Of a stretch of DNA of 64,000 nt, positions 53,001 through 61,260 are shown in pieces. Position 1 is the stretch's first letter; the number at the start of each line of letters is the position of its first letter. The stretch lies in NCBI GenBank assembly GCA_008921705.1, contig VFFE01006856.1, positions 452,124 through 516,123 of the forward strand, written 5' to 3'. A program made the translations under genes and the position numbers. Source of the DNA: Burhinus oedicnemus. Taxonomy: Eukaryota; Chordata; Aves; Charadriiformes; Burhinidae. The notes under the pieces were generated by a model that did no database searches, was not told the DNA's origin, and was given only the letters and a program-made list of their open reading frames with translations.

Positions 53001-56000
53001 CCCTGAAGTTTTCACCTGCCAGAGGAACAATCCTCCAGGTGCCCTAAAACCAGCAGCATATGTGGAGGTGCCTCCTCAAGGATGATGAGCAGAAGAGACC
53101 CTCCTCTTGGAGGTGTGGGGGAGAGCTGGCATTTCCCTCCAGCCAAGGGGAATGCAGGTAAAGCATTGGTAACAACTGAACTGACCTTCCTTTCTCTTTT
53201 AAAGGACGGTACGACTGCTTTACTAAAGGCTGCCATTAAAGGGTACAACAATGTGATAGAAGAGTTGCTGAAATTCTCTCCCACGCTTGGCCTGCTGAAG
53301 GTTAGCAGTGAAACACACAGACTTTTAGGCAGAAACTCAAGAAGGCAAAGGGTCTGATGAAAGACCTGACGTTTATGACTATGCCAGTGGAAGACAATAA
53401 GGAGCTTGAGCCAAAAAAAGTAAAGAGGAAAATGGAATTATCTTATTTAGCCTTTAATGCCACACACAAATTAATATTTTCAAACAAAATTGTGAATTTT
53501 ATTTTTGGAATGGGGAAGCACATTATGTCATAGAAGGAATTGTCCTCCTTTTTGCCATCTGATTTTATTTCTACAGTAAATAGATCGCTCTTGACGGTGC
53601 CATTTTTAGCATTATACTGTGCCCTCTATTGCATTTAGTCAGCAAAATAGTATGCTAAGAGATTTGTTGCGAGCAGATTCTCTACTTGATTTTGTTTTCC
53701 TCTGAATTCAGGAAGTTACTTGAAAAATAACAGATATTTGGAAGCTGCTTTTTAATAGCCTACAAATCACATACTTTGATAGCCTCTGTGCATGCAACTA
53801 ATTGGCAAGTTTGATGTACTTGAAAATCCAGGTGGCATTAGCTTAGTTGTTAATTACAAGTATGAAATAGCTTCCACACTTATTTGAACTGTCAGTTTGC
53901 AGCCACAAACAAAAGGCCAGCCACAAAAAAATCACCATTCAGCTGCCTGACATTGAGATCATTAATCATCAGAGAAAGAAGATAAAATGCACAGATGGTT
54001 TCCATTACTGCTTGTGCTTCTGTTTCACTTACTAATGGCTGATTTTGCCAGGCAGAAGCAAGTGCTGTGTTCATTTCACCTCGAATCTATTGACAAGGGT
54101 AATTTTTAAAAGGAAATATTGCTGTGGCAAAGTGAACTTGACTCACTTTTATTAAAGCATTTAAAATCACTTCCTTCGTAGCCCACTAGCCTGCCAGCAC
54201 CCTGTCTAAATCAGACGCTATACCTTTGATGAACCCACCTCTTCTGTGTTATTTCTTTCTTGTTTGTAGGCTTGTTCTTTGCAAATATTTGTGTTTCACT
54301 GCCTTTTGATTTCTTCCCATGCACAGTACAAACACCTCTATTGGTATTTTCTAGAACGGGACCTCTGCTCTCCATGCGGCCGTCCTGAGTGGCAACGCGA
54401 GGACAGTGGCGCTGCTCCTTGAAGCAGGAGCAGACCCATGCCTGAGGAACAAGGTACGTCCTGCCATGCTGTCCCGGGTGAGGATCAGGTGGGGAGTACC
54501 GAGCGGTGGAGCTGTGCATGCCACGTGGGTGGTGGCAGTCCATGTTTCTGTGTTGGTCCATGGTTGCCTCTTGATCCTCTCCTGAAGCACCACCATTTGT
54601 TTCTGTATACACACATCTATAAGGGTGCTAGGCAGTACCACTGGTGGTGATGGTAGTTGTGAAGTTACATCAATCTGAGAATAACCAAACCATGCACTCA
54701 CCCGAGCATCACAGATTAAATTATTAACTATAGCTAGTCATGAGCTAGCTAGGTTGCATTTTAGGCAAACAATAATATGTTACTGGTTTTGATAAGTCAT
54801 ATTTGTGTCTTGTGAGAAATATGCAAGGAATATATTTCAACAGCAAGAGAAATATATATCTGTGTGCCTTTGGTAAGAAAACTTGGTTAGGATTCAGGAC
54901 ATTGCTAATGCAAAAAATATCTCAAATTACATGCATCTTTCCCACATCTTACTATAAATCTGTTAGTTCATTGAAATAGTTTCATACTCATTTTATGGCA
55001 GCAGCTTATCTGCAGAAAACTTGTCTTGTTTTCATTCTGTAAAGTGTTTTAACATTACATGTTTGATAATTTCCATAGTTCATAAACAGCTCTGAGGAAG
55101 ACATTTTCATGGAAATTATCAAACATGGGTTTGTTAAGCTGTGAATGGGTATTCTGGTATTTACTTCTGGTTTATGATTGGGTGGATGAAAGTTTCTAAT
55201 ACAAGTAACCAGCATATACCTTCTAAATGTTTTGGTCATTTACTGTAAAATCTGTGCCTGTTATTTCTGTATCATTCCACTTGATGGCAGCAGAGTTAAT
55301 GCCGATCATACTGTAGTTCGTGTTAATAAGCATTTTGTTTTGATACTGTCATCCAAACAACGTGCAAGATTTTTCTGCTACTGATAGTGATTTGCAGCAG
55401 GAGTGTGTGCACTATAAGAAAGTCTGTGGCTATAACCTCTCCTACTGATTTATTTTTTTTTAACCAACATGCAATTTGGCACAACAGAGTACATTTCCAG
55501 GACAGAATTACTGATTTTCACAAGCAGCTTCATTATAAATACTTTATGTTACCAAAATTCATACAATCATAGAACGGTTTGGGTTGGAAGGGGCCTTTAA
55601 AGGTCATCTAGTCCAACCCCCCTGCAATGAGCAGGGACATCTTCAACTAGATCAGGTTGCTCAAAGCCCCATCCAGCCTGACCTTGAATGTTTCCAGGGA
55701 TGGGGCATCTACCACCTCTCTGGGCAACCTGTTCCAGTGTTTCATCACCCTCATTGTGAAAACTTTCTTCCTTATATCTAGTCTAAATCTCCCCTCTTTT
55801 AGATTAAAGCCATTACCCCTTCTTCTATTGCAACAGGCCCCACTATGGTATTAAATAAATACAGAAGACCAAACTGATGTTCTATTACCGGTCCTACAGA
55901 ATAGCACTGACTATTTCATAGCAATTAAAGTCTTTCCTTTGATTTTTATGGACATTGGTGCTTAAAGACCTGCCTCATGTCCCCCAGAAAATCAGGAGCT

Positions 56001-56386
56001 ATGTTCTCTTTTAACTTTGTGGCGGTAGCATAGGGAGCCCAAGGGATACCATTTAGGTTGGACAGTCAGCACAAAATGAGCTGACCACTCAAATCCCATG
56101 CTGGGGTTATTTTGAAGACTTAAGTGAGATTTGCACACTGTGTGGAAAAGTGACTTCTGAAGATATCTCCAACAGTGGTGGAGACAACGCTGGAATAAGC
56201 ATGTCACTAAAATGCCCAGTACCATCTTCTTTAGAGCTTAATGCTTTCAAACCGTGGTTTGGAAATATTCATTTTTGCTAACCTGAAGGTTTTTTGTTCC
56301 AGGCAAATGAACTGCCAGCAGAACTAACAAAAAATGAACGCATCCTCCGACTCCTCCGTACAAAGGAAAAGCAAAGGAAAAGCTAA
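29059..56386 (+). CDS. ANKRD29: Ankyrin repeat domain-containing protein 29 (complete, 10 coding exons)
   Basis: Ten exons join with GT-AG junctions, all in phase 0: 29059-29079, 34338-34448, 36432-36530, 38822-38920, 44602-44700, 47674-47772, 52656-52754, 53205-53300, 54355-54453 and 56303-56386. They encode 301 residues, the length I recall for the human protein. The protein starts MCRMSFKKETPLANAAFWAA and ends KEKQRKS. It is almost entirely ankyrin repeats: eight full repeats (residues 8-274) and a C-terminal half-repeat or cap (275-301). There is no signal peptide, membrane segment or catalytic domain. Ankyrin repeats mediate protein-protein contacts; the partner and cell role are not known to me. 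Its neighbour LAMA3 is divergent, as I recall for human 18q11.2. The first of two close in-frame ATGs (29059 and 29068) was chosen because the known protein begins MCRMSFK. Confidence 0.97.
29080..34337 (+). other. ANKRD29: ANKRD29 intron 1
   Basis: About 5.3 kb. After the gap and poly-T run, 30080-31000 is markedly pyrimidine-rich, with many TTTCTC/CCTTCTT runs. No exon, RNA gene or recognisable transposon was found in the rest. The 3' end is a T14-C7 tract that forms the polypyrimidine tract for exon 2. Confidence 0.7.
29112..29156. other. Assembly gap (45 N)
   Basis: A run of 45 undetermined bases in ANKRD29 intron 1, directly followed by a homopolymer of about 26 T (29157-29182). The G-rich left edge and poly-T right edge suggest a sequencing failure; the true length may differ. 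Confidence 0.99.
34338..34448 (+). CDS. ANKRD29: ANKRD29 coding exon 2 (ankyrin repeat 1)
   Basis: The acceptor is a T14-C7 tract plus CTACCAG, the donor AGC|GTATGC. It gives 111 nt, 37 residues (8-44), from KETPLANAAFWAARKGN to RVDVDCKDS. It contains an ankyrin core (TPL..AA..G...LL..LL) with a longer loop than later repeats. Confidence 0.95.
34449..36431 (+). other. ANKRD29: ANKRD29 intron 2
   Basis: About 2 kb, no recognisable coding sequence or repeat family. It contains an AP-1 site and an AP-1/MARE-like imperfect palindrome at 36023-36055. Confidence 0.7.
36023..36055. promoter_or_regulatory. AP-1/MARE-like motif cluster in ANKRD29 intron 2
   Basis: TGACTCA at 36023-36029 matches the AP-1 consensus. 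TGACTCAGC at 36038-36046 matches an AP-1 core with a small-MAF half-site extension. The second motif lies in AGTGACTCAGCTAAGTCACT (36036-36055), which equals its own reverse complement at 18 of 20 positions. Binding in cells is inference only. Confidence 0.4.
36432..36530 (+). CDS. ANKRD29: ANKRD29 coding exon 3 (ankyrin repeat 2)
   Basis: The acceptor is TTACTCCCAG, the donor GAG|GTAGGA. It gives 99 nt, 33 residues (45-77): LGTTALMVASYYGHIDC..., then ELVLQGADINLQRE. The repeat fits the ankyrin consensus (GTTAL..AS..GH...V..L...GAD.N). Confidence 0.97.
36531..38821 (+). other. ANKRD29: ANKRD29 intron 3
   Basis: About 2.3 kb. Its main feature is a long polypyrimidine block at 37905-38119, which includes a pure (TCCCT)12 array. 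Nothing else was recognised. Confidence 0.75.
37905..38119 (+). repeat. (TCCCT)12 microsatellite within a 215-bp polypyrimidine tract
   Basis: Positions 37911-37970 are twelve perfect TCCCT units. The tract continues as CT/TTC-rich sequence to about 38119 with only a handful of purines, including a (TC)n run near 38063-38083. The RNA-like strand of ANKRD29 is the pyrimidine strand. Such tracts can form triplex DNA and vary in length. Confidence 0.95.
38822..38920 (+). CDS. ANKRD29: ANKRD29 coding exon 4 (ankyrin repeat 3)
   Basis: The acceptor is TTTTCTCCTTACAG, the donor AAA|GTAAGA. It gives 99 nt, 33 residues (78-110): SGATSLFFAAQQGHNDVV..., then FEFGASTEFKNK. It is a standard ankyrin repeat with the AAQQGH helix turn. 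Confidence 0.97.
38921..44601 (+). other. ANKRD29: ANKRD29 intron 4
   Basis: The largest intron in the gene (5.7 kb). It contains a solo LTR (40223-40873) in antisense orientation and a T-rich run near 41736-41756. No other repeat or exon was recognised. Confidence 0.75.
40223..40873 (-). mobile_element. Solo LTR of an avian ERV-L-like endogenous retrovirus
   Basis: On the minus strand the element begins TGTCCTGGTTTGAGCGACAC and ends with ATAACA, the TG...CA ends of a retroviral LTR, 651 bp long. The internal phrase CCAAACTGGCCAACAGGATT and the AATATAAATT box 3' of it are typical of avian ERV-L-type LTRs. The same 5-bp word GTTGT flanks both sides (40218-40222 and 40874-40878), consistent with a target-site duplication, although the left copy sits in a GTT-rich run. 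No gag, pol or env sequence adjoins it, so it is a solo LTR left by recombination. It is antisense to ANKRD29 and should not add a sense poly(A) site. Confidence 0.82.
44602..44700 (+). CDS. ANKRD29: ANKRD29 coding exon 5 (ankyrin repeat 4)
   Basis: The acceptor is TTGCTTTTCCACAG, the donor TAT|GTGAGT. It gives 99 nt, 33 residues (111-143): DGGTALLAACQYGHAKVV..., then LLKHGANIHDQLY. Confidence 0.97.
44701..47673 (+). other. ANKRD29: ANKRD29 intron 5
   Basis: About 3 kb with no recognised exon or mobile element. A short (TA)n run occurs near 47563-47574, about 100 bp upstream of exon 6. Confidence 0.7.
47674..47772 (+). CDS. ANKRD29: ANKRD29 coding exon 6 (ankyrin repeat 5)
   Basis: The acceptor is TATTTGTTCTTAG, the donor CAG|GTAAGC. 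It gives 99 nt, 33 residues (144-176): DGASAIFLAAQGGYLDVI..., then LLSSGAKVNQPRQ. Confidence 0.97.
47773..52655 (+). other. ANKRD29: ANKRD29 intron 6
   Basis: About 4.9 kb. A 160-codon open frame on the minus strand (51533-52015) has no recognisable family features and is within chance expectation for a region this size. No transposon was recognised. Confidence 0.7.
52656..52754 (+). CDS. ANKRD29: ANKRD29 coding exon 7 (ankyrin repeat 6)
   Basis: The acceptor is TATTTTGTTCACAG, the donor GAC|GTGAGT. It gives 99 nt, 33 residues (177-209): DGTAPLWIASQMGHSEVV..., then LLRGAERDAARD. It has higher GC and CpG content than its neighbours (GAGCCGAGCGAGATGCCGCG). Confidence 0.97.
52755..53204 (+). 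other. ANKRD29: ANKRD29 intron 7
   Basis: The shortest intron (450 bp). The minus-strand open frames across it and its exons are shadows. Nothing else was seen. Confidence 0.8.
53205..53300 (+). CDS. ANKRD29: ANKRD29 coding exon 8 (ankyrin repeat 7, degenerate)
   Basis: The acceptor is CCTTTCTCTTTTAAAG, the donor AAG|GTTAGC. It gives 96 nt, 32 residues (210-241), one residue shorter than the other full repeats: DGTTALLKAAIKGYNNVI..., then LLKFSPTLGLLK. The usual G-A-(D/N) turn after the second helix is replaced by FSPTLG, so the beta-hairpin between repeats 7 and 8 must differ. Confidence 0.96.
53301..54354 (+). other. ANKRD29: ANKRD29 intron 8
   Basis: About 1.05 kb of AT-rich intron; no recognised repeat, exon or RNA. 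Confidence 0.75.
54355..54453 (+). CDS. ANKRD29: ANKRD29 coding exon 9 (ankyrin repeat 8)
   Basis: The acceptor is TTGGTATTTTCTAG, the donor AAG|GTACGT. It gives 99 nt, 33 residues (242-274): NGTSALHAAVLSGNARTV..., then LLEAGADPCLRNK. It is the repeat closest to the ankyrin consensus. Confidence 0.97.
55058..55127. repeat. Perfect 19-bp inverted repeat with a 32-nt loop (hairpin)
   Basis: The left arm CATGTTTGATAATTTCCAT (55058-55076) is matched exactly by its reverse complement at 55109-55127. The loop is 55077-55108. The flanking bases do not extend the stem. Its 70-nt size and unbranched stem resemble a small hairpin RNA precursor or a template-switch palindrome. Confidence 0.97.
55563..55848 (-). 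mobile_element. CR1 LINE, 5'-truncated 3' end
   Basis: The reverse complement carries the hallmark CR1 3' region. On the plus strand this reads ATCATAGAACGGTTTGGGTT, then GGAAGGGGCCTTTAAAGGTCATCTAGTCCAACCC..., GGGATGGGGCATCTACCACC and CAACCTGTTCCAGTG. It is about 285 bp, inserted antisense to ANKRD29 in intron 9. Only the 3' end is present, as is normal for CR1. The low divergence suggests it is younger than the other repeat remnants here. Confidence 0.93.
56303..56386 (+). CDS. ANKRD29: ANKRD29 coding exon 10 (C-terminal cap and stop)
   Basis: The acceptor is TTTTTTGTTCCAG. It encodes 27 residues (275-301), ANELPAELTKNERILRLL then RTKEKQRKS, and a TAA stop at 56384-56386. ANELPAEL resembles the first part of an ankyrin repeat and caps the stack; the basic tail is lysine- and arginine-rich. 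Confidence 0.96.
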   Translation, partial: ANELPAELTKNERILRLLRTKEKQRKS

Positions 56387-59300
56387 TGCAGCCCTGTAGC
56401 AAATGCAGTTTGACAGAGATGCGCCCCGACCACAGTAGCATGACAGTAAACCTAGGTTGCCCAAGAAGGGCTTGTTGGAACAGTTTGCAGAACTGATTAG
56501 CCTCTCCAGTACACGCTCCCTGAACGCATGAGGCCCTTGCCACGGGGTTGCCACGGGCTAGGGCTTCCGCCTGGCATCGCTGAACACAGGACTGCAACGA
56601 GAGCAGGGTTTGGCCTGGGAGCTGCGTTTTCACTGCAGCCCTGCCTGTACTCCAGGATCCCACCGGTCCGAGCACCGACGTTTGCTCCTCTGTGCCTGCA
56701 GTGTACGTATCCCCACACGTGCAAGTGCTCGCGCTGTTTCAGGCACGTGTCCCCGTGCTGGCATGGCCACACATCTGTAGCAGGTGCCTCGGGGCACCCG
56801 TGTGGCTTGGGAACAGTCAGCCCTTGTGCCAAATGATGCCCAGATCTCACAGCTGTTTGGATGCAGCTGGTCCTGGAGCTGCCCCATGGTGCTGCTGGCC
56901 TCCTTTTGCTGGAAGACCTAGCTCAGACCATTTCTCTCTACCTCCAAGCGCCACATGGGGCTAGAGGTGAAATCTCACCTGTGACATCCCAACAGGAACC
57001 ATCTCCTGCCAGCCCAGGGCTTTGCTAACATTTTGGCTGTTACAGGACGCTCCGTAAAAATGATCCAGAGCGTTGCAAATTATGCCAAAAGCTACCAACC
57101 AAACAATAAGTAAGGAGATGTCCTCCTCAGTTGTAGCATCTTCATCTGTCAATCTGTCCAGCAACAGAAACATAGCGGAGCAGTTGGTAGCATTTTGCAA
57201 TGAGTACACGGTTCTGTGGGTACCCATCCCCAACCCTACAGTCTACATACATGCATTTCTGTGGGTAGGGGAGGACCAATTACTGAGCAAACCAACTAGG
57301 GCATATCATTCACTGGCGCAAATACATTAGAAATTTTGCTGTCGAGCGCAACAGCACAGATGCTATACAAGCGGTATACGTATGTTCTGTACACGCATAT
57401 ATGTGACACTATGGTTTAGTACCCACAGCTACTATGCAAAGCACCTGTTCCCCAGGTCTGTGACGCAACTTAAGGGAGAAGTGCACAATATCCAGGTGTT
57501 TCAACAGCTGGTGAGAGGGTTACACGTAGCCACACTCAAACAGATGCACTAATTAATGCGGGCGTGGAAAATGAACGCTCAGCCTTTGTTGAGCCTTTTT
57601 TGTGGTTGAGATGCTTAGACATGCTACTAGCGCCTGTGTGGGGAAGGCAGTGCAAATTGTACATGGTTTGTGAAGAGCTGTTTTAACCATGTTGCTGGAA
57701 GACACCCCATTAAAACCCAGTCATTTTTGCTGTATAAACAATATATACTAAGTCCTGTTAGCCACAAAAACATTAGAGATTATTTTATAGTGAATTGAGG
57801 CATAGCGTTAGTTCAGTACATAAATCCAGGCACTTCACCTGCCTTCAAACCTTGGCTAATTACTGAAAAATTGTGTGAAAAGTTGAGGACAGAGAAGATT
57901 GTAGGGAAACAAAATGTTCCCTGCTTAAAAAATGTCTGCCTGGGATTCAACTGCATTGTTGCACTTTTGCTTCAGTGAGTTAAAAACATCTTTCAGTGAG
58001 CTAGCACAAATGAATGTAGTTTACTTAGTGCAAATTAGCCATATGTATTACCAAATCATAAAGTTATTCTCTTTATGAGTAAGTTAGGTAAGAAGTCAGG
58101 GTTCTGGTGAAGAGAACAGAAGTGGGCATACCTTTGCTTGCGAGCTGGAATTGCTATTCAATTTCTATTCAGCATTAGAAAGGAAAGCTTTAAGTTTTCC
58201 AGCAATATAAGAAGGCACCAGAAAAATCTATTTGTTTAGGTAATTCATGCTGCTGTATTTTTAAATTAAAATAATGTTGTGCCTAACATAAACTTGCAGA
58301 CAAACTGGTACAAAACCAAAGAATTATGCAAGATGCTTAGAGGATGATTATATCCAGGGCTAAGTTCTGCAAAAGACTAAAAAATACTGAGCATGCAGAA
58401 ATCTCAAGAGCCTTATTGGGAACTTAAGTTGCACAGCATTGCATGGGACTGGACTCTAACTTCTTTAACAAGAAGCACTGGAGAGGATAGGTTTATTTGG
58501 AGCCCTCAGTGGGTTGAAGATGAACCTATTGTTTTGGAGAACACTAGAGGGACCCTAGGCAGCCTGGCCTCAATATTGATCTTTCTCCCTAAAGTTTCTT
58601 CAGATCAACAGCTGGCAACAACCACATTATTAAGAGGAAAAGGCCTTTCACAGTTGTAAAGGAGGAGGATAATCATTAGAAGGCCTTCAGTAGTCATGCT
58701 GGGTGAGCAATCAAGACAGGCTGTAATGATCAAGCAGCCTTCCTAAAAAATGTGGAAGCATCCACTGTTGGTGAGGGTCTCCTGTTTTTTCCTGACAGCA
58801 GAGCACAGGAGAGAGGACAGGGCGAGCCAACAGTGGTCCTGTGACAGCTGAAGTAAGCAAGCTGAGACAACATGACAATGTGCAGGTGTCCAGTATCTGC
58901 AGATGTCTTCTCCTTTCTGGGAGGTATATTTTCTTGTGAGAGTGGTCTCACCCCAAGGGGGGGGCAGCTACCCAGCAAAGAGCTTCTTGAACTATGCCTG
59001 TCCATGGGAAGATGCATGTCTGCTCCCCACCATTTAGAGTAGGACTTTCCAAGTCGTGTGTCCAGCTGCCTCCATGCCTGGCCACTGCAGCCAGAGCTCT
59101 CGTGCAACAAGCAAAGAACACCTGGGATGCTGTGTCCCATACAGAGCATCTGCTGACCACCTTCTGAGAGGATGCCGTTACTAGGTCCTCTATTTTTTGA
59201 GCAATATTGGGCTATAACTGGCTTTTTTTATTTCTAAACAAAATTTGAAATGTGGAGCTAGCACAGGTTGAAGGGAGAGGCTTGTAGCTCCGTCTTTGCT

Positions 59301-59624
59301 CTCATTAGTGCTGGCTGAAACGGCGCACAGGCTGTGTGTGTGGGGCTCCGTGGTGGAGAACTGGCAGTGAAGTCTTTCCCTGCCCTGTTCAGGCTGAAGT
59401 TGAATCTAGCTTTGGCAAAGACACTTCAGCCAACACAGGATTTTTAGGCATGGAAGCCTTCCCATTGGGAGCATCTCTTTCATCTCAGAGCCTTTGGAGA
59501 GAGGGCTGGTTTTAGTTTGGTGTTCCCTGTAACCAAAAAGTGCTTATTCTGCCTGTAGATGGGCTCAAAAGTTGCAATACCGTTTCTCACCGTGCAATTA
59601 ACCTTTTCACAAAGAAACCTTAAT

Positions 59625-59870
59625 AATTCTTAGTATTTATGTAGCTGCTGTTATCTTTAAAGTGCTCAGTAAATACTACTGTGGTTTGTTTGTTGTTCTA
59701 AAAGGGAAACCTGCTTTCCCTTTGTGGCTGAAGTGATTCACTAATATTGACAGTAGTTCTTTGCATAGTTGTCGTGCCTTTTGTGCAAGGCTTTCAAAGT
59801 GCTCTGCGGACACTATTACCTTTGTAAGTTCCAAAATGCATTGCTGGTGGAGACAGGGAAATAGGTGATT
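59625..59870 (-). repeat. Ancient L2/CR1-L3-like fragments
   Basis: Two nearby pieces, TTAGTATTTATGTAGCTGCTG...AAAGTGCTCAGTAAAT and CAAGGCTTTCAAAGTGCTCTGCGGACACTATTACC...GGAGACAGGGAAATAGG, resemble the reversed 'tagtatttatatagcgc...caaagcgctttacaaac' tail. Both are diverged. Confidence 0.4.
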
Positions 59871-61224
59871 TCATTCACACATCAGTGAAATGCAGCAGCT
59901 GTTCATCAGTTCATGTCGGCAGAAAAGGGTAAATTTAGCCTAAAAATTAAGGGGCACCAAATCCATTTCATAGATGGCAGGATGAAGGTAGGTACCATAT
60001 AATGATGTGAAATAGAACTGGGAGAGGATAACAGGCCAAATTGTTTTTTGGGTTGGGTTTTGGGCTTTCTTTTCCCCCAAAAGTGCCATATATATATATA
60101 TATCCATCTTACACCCCCAAAAAATCCGCTCCACTAGCATACTGCGTTTAAGTTTGCCTCTCTGCACATTCAGATCCAGGGGCCCAGCTTGCTGTCCTCT
60201 CCACCCGGGACTTATGCAGGTGCTATAGCCTGGTGACCTCCTGTCAGCTGCAAGTGAGTACAAAGGATGTGCAACCAAGAAAAGGCTACACAAATGAGTC
60301 AAGGAAAAGTATAGTGCATCTTTCTTTTATTTCACTAGTATGAAGCCATTGTAGGATGAGGATCAGCACAAAGAAAGGCCCATGGGGTATAGAGAGAAGT
60401 GGCATCCCATCAGTGACATGGTTGTGGTGTAGCCTCAGAGGTCCCACATACGTGGAGCTCTCCATTTAAGATGATCGCTGCAGTGCAATGTGCAGGGACA
60501 TCTATTTAGCAATGATACAAAAGTTTATGTTGTACCTCCTGACTTGCACATGCTGTTCTTCCCTTGGAGCAAAACCATTTTACTATTGATCCACCCACTT
60601 TTGTTTAGTTTAGAAGACCTGAGAGGATTAGAGCACCAGATCAAACACCTGCAGGTCATATTTAATGCACTTTAACAACAATGATTATTTGCCTCAGAGT
60701 CAGAGCCTAATTGCAAGAAAAATTTGCGCTTTTTATTCAGCCAGTCATGGTGACTGTTGAGAAATCCATAAGTAAACCAAATCTTGTGTTGTCTCAGAAA
60801 TTTCAGAATTGTACAGAAAATGAGGTAGCACAAACCCCGGCCTATTTGTACTTCACTTAATATGAACACTGAACAGACATAAAATACTGCCTTTGTCTGA
60901 AACCCTTGAGTCAGCAGTGTTAAAATGTTAATGTTTGCTACAAGTCCAAACAAAGATTATACACAAGGCTCTTTTTTCCAGCAACAGAATATTGTACTGC
61001 ACACACGGGACTAAATGGAGTTGTGCCTTCTCACAACGGCTCTGCATTTGGTCCTTGGGAACGTCACAATAGTTTCATACTTTTCTCAATTCAACAGTTT
61101 GTTTTGACCTACCCTGTTAAGCATTTGATAAAACCTATATAAATTTATGTAACTCCATGTAATACTAATATTCTGCAACAGGAGTGTTGCTTTGCTAAAA
61201 CACATTTTTCCATACCATCATTTC

Positions 61225-61230
61225 AATAAA
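61225..61230 (+). terminator. ANKRD29: Candidate poly(A) signal for ANKRD29
   Basis: A canonical AATAAA is followed by an AT-rich spacer and a U/GU-rich TATCTTGTCTGTATAC element. Another AATAAA occurs near 61423. Which site is used cannot be told from sequence alone. Confidence 0.35.
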
Positions 61231-61260
61231 AATTAATATACTACTGGGATTATCTTGTCT

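Larger units (their letters stand above)
54454..56302 (+). other. ANKRD29: ANKRD29 intron 9
   Basis: About 1.85 kb. It contains a perfect 19-bp inverted repeat (55058-55127) and a CR1 LINE 3' fragment (55563-55848). Confidence 0.8.
56387..61260 (+). other. ANKRD29: Probable ANKRD29 3' UTR and downstream sequence
   Basis: No further splice-linked coding sequence follows the stop. An ATTAAA at 57709-57714 is an early candidate poly(A) signal. The first canonical AATAAA that I see is at 61225-61230, followed within about 30 nt by TGTCTGTAT; this would give a 3' UTR of about 4.85 kb. Old LINE/SINE-tail remnants lie near 59625-59690 and 59785-59870. A (TA)n run lies at about 60088-60103. Confidence 0.45.
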
